Source: Blautia obeum ATCC 29174
Lineage (GTDB): Bacteria > Bacillota > Clostridia > Lachnospirales > Lachnospiraceae
Reading direction: 5' to 3'
Assembly: GCF_025147765.1 (NCBI RefSeq)
Contig: NZ_CP102265.1
Location: 67,501 to 131,500 of the forward strand
DNA: 64,000 nucleotides
This document shows positions 1-7,051 of the stretch, piece after piece; the stretch's first letter is position 1, and each line of letters starts with the position of its first letter. The position numbers were made by a program, and so were the translations under genes. Under the pieces are notes generated by a model. It made no database searches. It was not told the DNA's origin and worked only from the letters and a program-made list of their open reading frames with translations.

Positions 1-972
<972 letters not shown>

Positions 973-1063
973 AGAAAGCATGGTCATAATTGATTCGGTT
1001 GGTTGTCAACATGTATGTAGTTTTGAAGGTGTGATACATCTTCTATAGCAAAGAAATTTGCAA

Positions 1064-1137
1064 GGCCCAGTGGCTCAGTTGGTTAGAGCGCCGCCCTGTC
1101 ACGGCGGAGGTCGTGAGTTCGAGTCTCATCTGGGTCG
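1064..1137 (+). tRNA. tRNA-Asp (GTC)
   Basis: Complete cloverleaf. The seven-base acceptor stem GGCCCAG pairs with CTGGGTC, the anticodon loop reads CTGTCAC (anticodon GTC), and the discriminator is G as expected for tRNA-Asp. CCA is not encoded. It is the first of seven tRNAs transcribed behind the rRNA. Confidence 0.98.
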
Positions 1138-1173
1138 TTCATACCGAAGGGTATGTACGCTAATTAAATATGT

Positions 1174-1246
1174 GGGATCTTAGCTCAGCTGGGAGAGCAT
1201 CTGCCTTACAAGCAGAGGGTCATAGGTTCGAGCCCTATAGGTCCCA
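1174..1246 (+). tRNA. tRNA-Val (TAC)
   Basis: The acceptor stem GGGATCT pairs with AGGTCCC, with G-T wobble. The anticodon loop CTTACAA gives anticodon TAC. The T loop GGTTCGAGCC is canonical and CCA is not encoded. Confidence 0.98.
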
Positions 1247-1256
1247 TATAAACCAT

Positions 1257-1338
1257 GGGTGGATTCCCGAGTGGCCAAAGGGGGCAGACTGTAAATCTGT
1301 TGGCACCGCCTTCGAAGGTTCGAATCCTTCTCCACCCA
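1257..1338 (+). tRNA. tRNA-Tyr (GTA)
   Basis: A class II tRNA of 82 nt with a long variable arm. The acceptor stem GGGTGGA pairs with TCCACCC, the anticodon loop CTGTAAA gives GTA, and the discriminator is A. Confidence 0.97.
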
Positions 1339-1359
1339 CTAAGCCTTATCATTGGCTAA

Positions 1360-1432
1360 GCCGATGTGGCTCAATTGGCAGAGCAGCTGATTTGTAATCA
1401 GCAGGTTATCGGTTCGAGTCCGATCATCGGCT
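1360..1432 (+). tRNA. tRNA-Thr (TGT)
   Basis: The acceptor stem GCCGATG pairs fully with CATCGGC. The anticodon loop TTTGTAA gives TGT. The discriminator is T. Confidence 0.97.
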
Positions 1433-1449
1433 TTTAATTTTATAATTAT

Positions 1450-1523
1450 CGCGGGGTGGAGCAGTCTGGAAGCTCGTCGGGCTCATAACCCGAAGGTCAC
1501 AGGTTCAAATCCTGTTCCCGCTA
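1450..1523 (+). tRNA. initiator tRNA-fMet (CAT)
   Basis: The sequence begins CGCGGGGTGGAGCAG and carries the three G-C pairs GGG/CCC next to the CAT anticodon that mark the initiator tRNA. The first acceptor position is unpaired (C1 opposite T72), another initiator hallmark, although the usual mismatch is C-A. Confidence 0.96.
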
Positions 1524-1527
1524 TTTT

Positions 1528-1600
<73 letters not shown>

Positions 1601-1637
1601 TTTGATTTTCCTAAGGGAAGGTCAAATAATTGAATAT

Positions 1638-1710
1638 GGGATATTAGCTCAGTTGGTAGAGCACTTGACTTTTAATCAAGTTGTCCGGGGTTCGAATCCC
1701 CGATGTCTCA
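1638..1710 (+). tRNA. tRNA-Lys (TTT)
   Basis: The acceptor stem GGGATAT pairs with ATGTCTC (two G-T wobbles). The anticodon loop CTTTTAA gives TTT. It is the last tRNA of the array and is followed directly by a terminator. Confidence 0.97.
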
Positions 1711-1719
1711 TGAATTTAA

Positions 1720-1748
1720 GGTACTATCGTTATGATAGTACCTTTTTT
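1720..1748 (+). terminator. Terminator of the rRNA-tRNA operon
   Basis: The perfect stem GGTACTATC / GATAGTACC with a short loop is followed by six T residues, nine bases downstream of tRNA-Lys. It is an intrinsic terminator closing the rrn-tRNA transcription unit. Confidence 0.92.
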
Positions 1749-1956
1749 GTTGGTGTTTAAAGAATTTCGAGAGAATAAAATACTATTTCACTGTTACACA
1801 TTTAGTTACAGTGTAAAACAGTTTTGGACATATGGGTTCTATAAATTACGTGTTTGGCATATATTATATTACATGTGTAGTAGTGGGAAGTGCGCAGTCC
1901 TGATGCTGGACATGCTGACTGGAACTTAAATGACTGGAAATAGAAGGAGGATCATT

Positions 1957-2283
1957 ATGAAGAAAGTGCGAGAGTGTTTTCATATGCTGATAACCGCGGT
2001 CATTTGTCTTATGGTAAGTATGGTTCCTGGAAAGAATGTAACCGCTGCAATAGTTGAAAATAATGTCGCTTCAGAGATTTTATCCACCAGAGAGAAACAT
2101 ATGGCAGACAGATTTACACAGAGTGTTATGGATAAAATGCGTAGTTTGTGGATAAGCAGTTATCTGAAACGTAATCGGATGTGGAAAAAACTCTTTTTCT
2201 GGCTTCAGGGACCGGGTGATAGAAAAACAAAAACTGTTTCCTTATTATATAGGAATAAGAAAACAGTTTTTGGAAGTGCTTAA
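1957..2283 (+). CDS. Small exported protein of unknown function
   Basis: A 108-residue open frame preceded by a strong ribosome binding site (AGAAGGAGG) seven bases before the ATG, which is why this start is preferred to the ATG at 1930. Residues 1-30 look like a signal peptide: MKKVREC, then a hydrophobic run, then an Ala-rich end. The rest is basic, with no recognised domain. The last 18 codons run through the inverted repeat at 2229-2271, and the stop overlaps the stop of the convergent phosphoesterase gene. That makes the C-terminus suspicious, so the gene may be a remnant or a small secreted peptide. Confidence 0.5.
   Translation: MKKVRECFHMLITAVICLMVSMVPGKNVTAAIVENNVASEILSTREKHMADRFTQSVMDKMRSLWISSYLKRNRMWKKLFFWLQGPGDRKTKTVSLLYRNKKTVFGSA
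2229..2271. terminator. Bidirectional terminator hairpin
   Basis: AAAAACTGTTT and AAACAGTTTTT form a long, nearly perfect stem, extended inward by CTTATT/AATAAG. A-tracts and T-tracts on the two sides let it act in both directions. On the minus strand it lies just past the phosphoesterase stop; on the plus strand it is inside the end of the small exported ORF. Confidence 0.75.
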
Positions 2284-3482
2284 GCTTTTTTCAGTTGAAT
2301 ATTAATAGAACAGATTTCACTGTCAGTGCCGATACGCATTGCCGGCCCCCAGACACCGGCTCCGGAAGTCGTAATATTAGTCATGTTGTCTTTACTTAAA
2401 AGACCACATGGATTCTCCCACATCAGTTTGATGGTAAAGTTTCCAGGGAATGTCTGACCGTTATGTGTATGTCCACACAGATCGAGATCTACGCCTGCAT
2501 CAGCAAGTTCCTGTAATTCTTTTGGCTGATGATCGATCATAATAATGGGTTTGTCCCTGTCCAGTTTTTCGGTAAGCTGGGCGGGGGCTTTTCTAGTTTC
2601 ATGAATCTTTTCTGTGAGGGAGGCATCTTTGCGTCCGATTACGTAGAATTGATCATTGATCAGAACAGATTCATCTTCCAGTATATGAATATTGGAATCT
2701 TCAAGAAATTTTTTCATGCGGGGATCTTTTATGTCGGAAAGATCTCCATCTTTATGTTTAAAGGTAAAGCCTGCAAGAATTTCTTCATTCAGATCATGAT
2801 TTCCCCAGCAGGCATATACACCATAAGTGGACTTTATGCCACGAAGAGTTTTTTCAAGTTTTTCCGGGTTTCGAATCGCATCGTATTCATTATCAAAAAT
2901 ATCCCCTGCAATACATACCAGATCAGGTTTCTGTTTATTGATCTTACGTACCAGTTCTCTGGCATGGAGAACGCCGGCATTGTAGCCAAAATGTGTATCT
3001 GCCAGAAGAACAACTTTCATGGAGGTGCGCTCAGGAATTGTTTTATTTATTATTACGTCATAAGAAGTTGTTTTTATATATTTGGCATGAAAAATTCCAC
3101 ATGCACTTAAGAGAAGGATCAACAGTGCACAGATTGCACCGGCAACTGTAAAAGCTGTTCTGGAATGAATCCATGATGCATGAAATACATATTTCAGAAG
3201 GATTCGTCCAAAATCGGCAAGCAGAATGATTACAAGTGTATAGAGAAAGATTCCCAGGAAATAGTTTCCGATTATTTTCAGCATTCGATGAAGAGATTTT
3301 GGATTTTTAATAAGAAATCCTGTAAGCAGACTTGTGGAGAGCAATACATAGATTACTGCGAATATAAGTCGAAATCCCAAAGTACGGAGAATACTGTGGC
3401 ATGTGCCCATCCATAGATATGCCCATCGCAGGATATACAGATTCAACAGCAGGTAAATGGGGGAAAGATAAATTGCAATCAT
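2280..3482 (-). CDS. Membrane-anchored metallophosphoesterase (YkuE/YaeI-like)
   Basis: A calcineurin-like phosphoesterase of about 400 residues. The first 145 residues hold four or five hydrophobic segments, so the enzyme is tethered to the membrane. The catalytic domain carries the metal ligands in order: DTHFGYN (D-x-H), GDIFDNE (GD), GNHD and GHTHNGQ near the C-terminus. The family hydrolyses phosphoesters with two metal ions; the YkuE-like branch is linked to cell-envelope or lipid substrates, but the substrate here cannot be read from the sequence. The ATG at 3482 is chosen because GGAG lies eight bases before it; a GTG three codons earlier overlaps that site. It is monocistronic and ends at the bidirectional hairpin. 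Confidence 0.88.
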   Translation of the reverse strand: MIAIYLSPIYLLLNLYILRWAYLWMGTCHSILRTLGFRLIFAVIYVLLSTSLLTGFLIKNPKSLHRMLKIIGNYFLGIFLYTLVIILLADFGRILLKYVFHASWIHSRTAFTVAGAICALLILLLSACGIFHAKYIKTTSYDVIINKTIPERTSMKVVLLADTHFGYNAGVLHARELVRKINKQKPDLVCIAGDIFDNEYDAIRNPEKLEKTLRGIKSTYGVYACWGNHDLNEEILAGFTFKHKDGDLSDIKDPRMKKFLEDSNIHILEDESVLINDQFYVIGRKDASLTEKIHETRKAPAQLTEKLDRDKPIIMIDHQPKELQELADAGVDLDLCGHTHNGQTFPGNFTIKLMWENPCGLLSKDNMTNITTSGAGVWGPAMRIGTDSEICSINIQLKKA

Positions 3483-3614
3483 ACAGGTCACTCCAATAAT
3501 TTAGTATTCCTATTATAGCATGAACATATCATTTAAACAGATAAAAATTGTGAAATGATGGTTAAAAGAAACATAGAATACATATAGTATACAAACTACA
3601 TAAAGGTTATCTGT

Positions 3615-4487
3615 ATGAAAAAAAACAGTCGTATGTATTTTTCAAATATTGTTGTATTGCTGTTGCTTCCGTATTTGATAACGATTCTGATAAATGGATA
3701 CGATATGGCGGTTCTGAATCAAAAAGCGGATTCTGAGACAGTCTTACCGGTTATTCTGGCACTTCAGATTTCTTCAGATTATGAGCCGGAAACTATAAAA
3801 GCACAGGCTGTTATTGCAAGAAGCAATCTGTACAGGAAAATTGGAGAAAAAGAGAGTATAAATAGAAATGGAGATCAAAATAAAAAAGAAAGAGATGCCA
3901 GAAGTGAGAAATTTTTTGAGACTTGCCGGGAACTCAGAGATGAACTTCCGTCCTGCTGGAGTGTGTGGGAAAAAGCAGACAAAGTTTATGAAGAGGCAGT
4001 AGAAGATACTTCCGGTCAGGTGCTGACATATAATGGGGAATTGAAGCTGGTTCCATATCACCAGATCAGTGCCGGGCAGACGAGAGATGGAGAAACCGCA
4101 TTTCATAATGAAGAATATGCCTATCTTAAAGCAGTGGACAGTAATTCAGACAAAACAGCACCAGGGTATCTGAATAGTACTTACATAGCGAAGCAGCAGC
4201 TTCCGGTGGAATTAAGAATTGTGGAGAGGGAAGACAGCGGGTATGTGGTCAGTCTTATGGCAGATGAAAATATTCTGGAAGCAGAGTCTTTTGTTACGGG
4301 GATGGGAATTGCTTCGTCTGATTTTTCCATGCAGAAAACGGGAGAACAGGTACGTTTTTTGAGTAAAGGAAAAGGACATGGGCTTGGTTTTTCTCAGTAT
4401 GGAGGTAATAAACTGGCAAAAGAGGGAAAAAACTGGAAAGAAATCCTGAATACATATTTTCCTTTGATGGATATTACAAAAAATTAA
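3615..4487 (+). CDS. spoIID: Stage II sporulation protein D (SpoIID)
   Basis: A 290-residue lytic transglycosylase of sporulation. The N-terminus has one membrane anchor (residues about 8-28). The family start ETVLPVILALQIS...EPETIKAQAVIARS is present, as is the C-terminal GKGHGLGFSQYGGNKLAKEG motif typical of SpoIID. In sporulating Firmicutes SpoIID works with SpoIIM and SpoIIP to thin septal peptidoglycan during engulfment; here only a SpoIIQ-like gene follows, 110 bp downstream. The middle (residues 65-130) is divergent and charged. It is probably transcribed in the mother cell; no clear sigma-A promoter is seen upstream. Confidence 0.9.
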   Translation: MKKNSRMYFSNIVVLLLLPYLITILINGYDMAVLNQKADSETVLPVILALQISSDYEPETIKAQAVIARSNLYRKIGEKESINRNGDQNKKERDARSEKFFETCRELRDELPSCWSVWEKADKVYEEAVEDTSGQVLTYNGELKLVPYHQISAGQTRDGETAFHNEEYAYLKAVDSNSDKTAPGYLNSTYIAKQQLPVELRIVEREDSGYVVSLMADENILEAESFVTGMGIASSDFSMQKTGEQVRFLSKGKGHGLGFSQYGGNKLAKEGKNWKEILNTYFPLMDITKN

Positions 4488-4597
4488 ATAGAACGGTATA
4501 TTTTGCAGCATTCTGGACACCCTGTAAATATAGTAAAAATGTGACAGCAGACAAAAGGTGTGGTCACGAAACGATTATGAGCAGAGGTGAAAAGAAT

Positions 4598-5431
4598 ATG
4601 ACAAAAGGCAGAATCGCAAAATATGTAGCAAATACGGCCCTTCTGGCAGTTCTGGCAGCGGCCGGCATAGGAGTTTATCAATTGGGAACTTCCGGGAAGG
4701 ATGAGTCAGTTCCGGAAAAAGTTCCTTCATATTATGATGAAAGTCTGAGTACAGAAAACACGACGGATAATGCTGTAGATGCAGGAACAAGTCTTGTAGA
4801 GGCTGAACTGGAAAGTAATATTTCGACAGATCATACGTCAGAGAAAGGAATGAGTCAGACAGAAGGTGAAGATGCAGGAAGTGAAACCACGGAAGCAGGA
4901 TCTTCATCAACCGAAAGTACATTTACGTCAGAAAGTATACTTTCGGCAGAACAGAGTACAAATGAGAATGGGACAGTGAATACATCTGCAAGTGTACAGG
5001 AAGCGCCAAAATTAAGTTTTTCAGAAGATACATTGATGGAATGGCCGGTAGACGGTAATATTCTTATGGATTATAACATGGACCAGACTGTGTATTTTCC
5101 AACTTTGGATCAGTATAAACTGAGTCCGGCAATTGCTGTTCAGGCGGTGGAAGGAGCTCCTGTTCTGGCATCTGTTCCGGGAACCGTGTATTCTATTGAA
5201 GAAAATGCCCAGACTGGTACAACGGTGACGATGGAGATCGGAAGCGGGTATCAGGCGATTTATGGACAGCTGACAGATTTGACGGTGCAGGAAGGAGATA
5301 CAGTTAAAGAAGGGGAAGTGATCGGATATATAGGACAGCCGACAAAGTATTACAGCAAGGAAGGCAGTAATCTTTATTTTGCGATGAAGAAAGACGGGGA
5401 GCCGGTAGATCCGATTGCCTATCTTCCGTAA
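4598..5431 (+). CDS. spoIIQ: SpoIIQ-like protein with a degenerate LytM (M23) domain
   Basis: A 277-residue protein with a short cytoplasmic start, one membrane segment (residues 10-30), and a Ser/Thr/Glu-rich spacer (about 35-140). A C-terminal M23/LytM fold (about 150-277) is recognisable from MEWPVDG, PVLASVPGTVYSI, EGDTVKEGEVIGYIG and the final PVDPIAYLP. The zinc ligands of active M23 peptidases seem to be lost: the usual HxH is replaced at YFAMKKDGEPVDP. This matches the non-catalytic SpoIIQ of Bacillus, which forms the forespore-mother cell channel with SpoIIIAH. The start at 4598 is taken for its AGAGGTGA site. Its position just after spoIID supports a sporulation role. Confidence 0.82.
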   Translation: MTKGRIAKYVANTALLAVLAAAGIGVYQLGTSGKDESVPEKVPSYYDESLSTENTTDNAVDAGTSLVEAELESNISTDHTSEKGMSQTEGEDAGSETTEAGSSSTESTFTSESILSAEQSTNENGTVNTSASVQEAPKLSFSEDTLMEWPVDGNILMDYNMDQTVYFPTLDQYKLSPAIAVQAVEGAPVLASVPGTVYSIEENAQTGTTVTMEIGSGYQAIYGQLTDLTVQEGDTVKEGEVIGYIGQPTKYYSKEGSNLYFAMKKDGEPVDPIAYLP

Positions 5432-5490
5432 GCTATTCACAAAAACAGAATTGGAACGTATAATAAAGCAGGTAGGAATAGTAAAAATTC

Positions 5491-5559
5491 GCAGCCGGTA
5501 TTTGCCTGCCTGCCTGTTGTTTCTTAGAGAAAATACAAATCTTTGACCGGCTGCTTTTT
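5491..5559 (+). terminator. Terminator after spoIIQ-like gene
   Basis: GCAGCCGGT (5491-5499) pairs with ACCGGCTGC (5546-5554), followed by TTTTT. The loop is long (46 nt) and contains repeated GCCT units, so it may fold further. It is likely the intrinsic terminator of the spoIID-spoIIQ unit. Confidence 0.65.
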
Positions 5560-5629
5560 ATAGAAACGAGAACGGTGGATGGAATTTCAAAATTCCGGAA
5601 GCTGTTCTTTACATAGAATGAGGTATTTT

Positions 5630-5893
5630 ATGAACTATACGTATATGGTGAAGTGTGCTGACGGAACACTTTATACAGGTTGGACAAACTGTGTGGAGAA
5701 AAGGCTGAAAGCGCATAATGAAGGAAAAGCCGGAGCGAAATATACAAGGGCGAAACGTCCGGTGGAACTTGTATATTATGAGGGATATGCGACAAAAGAA
5801 GAAGCAATGAGACGGGAATATGCAATCAAGCAGCTGACAAGAAAAGAAAAACTGAAACTGATGGAGTTCTGGACAGAGACTTCTGCGGACTAA
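5630..5893 (+). CDS. GIY-YIG domain protein (UPF0213 / YhbQ-like)
   Basis: An 87-residue single-domain GIY-YIG protein. The start NYTYMVKCADGTLYTGWT holds the two halves of the motif (YMV and YTG), followed by the conserved R in VEKRLKAHN, the GAKYTRAKRP loop and Glu in YEGYATKEEAMRREYAIK. Family members are small nuclease-like proteins linked to DNA damage; their cellular role is poorly known. The start at 5630 is chosen for the GAGGT site and because the domain begins there; in-frame codons upstream extend only into non-conserved sequence. Confidence 0.88.
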   Translation: MNYTYMVKCADGTLYTGWTNCVEKRLKAHNEGKAGAKYTRAKRPVELVYYEGYATKEEAMRREYAIKQLTRKEKLKLMEFWTETSAD

Positions 5894-5900
5894 TAAAAAA

Positions 5901-5925
5901 TACCCTGCCTCAGACTGGCAGGGTA
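5901..5925. terminator. Bidirectional terminator overlapping the trhA stop
   Basis: TACCCTGCC / GGCAGGGTA with a seven-base loop. On the minus strand the stem is followed by TTTTTTATT and the loop contains the TGA of the hemolysin III gene, so that gene ends inside its own terminator. On the plus strand it lies eight bases after the GIY-YIG stop. Confidence 0.85.
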
Positions 5926-6575
5926 GATATAAAGCAATACATTACAATAAAGTGGCAGGCACTTCCAAGCATAATAAATACATGAAAGATTTCATGAGAG
6001 CCGAAATTTTTGTGACGTGCATTAAATAAAGGAAGTTTCAAACTATAGATCACACCACCGATCGTATAGATGATACCACCGGCAAGAAGCCATCCAAATC
6101 CGGCTCGCGGAAGGGAATGAAAGATAGGAACGAAAGCAAGTACACAAAGCCATCCCATTCCAATATAGAGTACGGAAGAAAGCCATTTGGGACATGTGAT
6201 CCATAATCCTTTGAGAAGAATACCGAGGATTGCGATACTCCATACAAGTGCACAGAGGATATAGCCGGTTCTGTTATGAAGTGCGATGAGACAGATTGGA
6301 GTATAACTTCCTGCAATCATAACAAAGATCATCATGTGATCCATTTTTCTGAGCCGACGGTTTACTTTCTCTGTAGAATCTACAGAATGGTAAACCGTAC
6401 TTGCTGTATAGAGAAGGATCATAGTGAGAATAAAAATAGCAAGTGCTGTAATATGCAGAGGTGCATTTTCACCATGAGCAGCTTTTAAGAGTAAAGGTGC
6501 TGCACCGGCTGCTGCAAGAAGTAATGCAATGCCGTGTGTGATAGCACTCCAGGGATCTTTTAATTTAAGTTTCAT
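5910..6575 (-). CDS. trhA: Hemolysin III / PAQR family membrane protein
   Basis: A 221-residue protein with seven predicted membrane segments and the PAQR family signatures: DPWSAITHGIALLLAAAG at the start, STVYHS in helix 2, LRKMDHMMIFVMIAGSYTP in the middle and SHEIFHVFIMLGSACHF near the end. The conserved His, Asp and Ser residues that bind metal in the adiponectin-receptor fold are all present. Bacterial members (TrhA/YqfA) affect membrane lipid homeostasis; haemolysis is an old label and is not implied. AGGAGG precedes the ATG at 6575. It stands alone. Confidence 0.9.
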   Translation of the reverse strand: MKLKLKDPWSAITHGIALLLAAAGAAPLLLKAAHGENAPLHITALAIFILTMILLYTASTVYHSVDSTEKVNRRLRKMDHMMIFVMIAGSYTPICLIALHNRTGYILCALVWSIAILGILLKGLWITCPKWLSSVLYIGMGWLCVLAFVPIFHSLPRAGFGWLLAGGIIYTIGGVIYSLKLPLFNARHKNFGSHEIFHVFIMLGSACHFIVMYCFISTLPV

Positions 6576-6811
6576 AATAACGCCTCCTGATGATAGAAAT
6601 ATCGAAAAATATTTAAAAACACATCATGTAGTAATCAATACTACGTATCGAATATATTGAAACTATAACGCACTTGTACATAAAAGTAAAGGGGTATCAG
6701 TAAAGTTTATAAAAATATAATATTTTAGACACCAGATGAGTAAAACAGTACTGTTTATTGAAGTACTGTTTTTTTAATGGTATAATTGCATGCAATGGCA
6801 TAAAAATAATT

Positions 6812-6946
6812 ATGCACAAGCGGTTATCGGAAGGAGATAAACATGAACAAAAAGAAGCTGTTGCAGACTTTATTTCAGATGAATATTTTGATAACTGGTA
6901 TGAAGAGACGTTAACAAAACTGCAGGCTTATGAAGATGGACAGTAA
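6812..6946 (+). pseudogene. Short acidic ORF upstream of the GGDEF-EAL gene, possible gene remnant
   Basis: A 44-residue frame rich in acidic and aromatic residues (ISDEYFDNWYEETLTKLQ). It has no ribosome binding site at its own ATG; the good AAGGAGAT at 6831-6838 instead serves an ATG in another frame that stops after 23 codons. It resembles the C-terminal tail of a larger protein, perhaps an extracellular binding protein. I cannot name a family. It may be a remnant left upstream of the signalling gene. Confidence 0.25.
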
Positions 6947-7051
6947 TCTATTTGAGACAATACAGTCTCTGATTACAGAAAGGGAGGATTTCTCTGAATG
7001 AGGCAGCACAGGAAACAGGGAAAATCAATTTTTTAATTTATATTTGCGGCA

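Noticed and set aside
1170..1397. A 75-codon frame
   Set aside because: It runs through tRNA-Val, tRNA-Tyr and tRNA-Thr.
1732..1929. A 65-codon frame just after the tRNA terminator
   Set aside because: It starts inside the terminator, has no ribosome site and no recognisable protein features.
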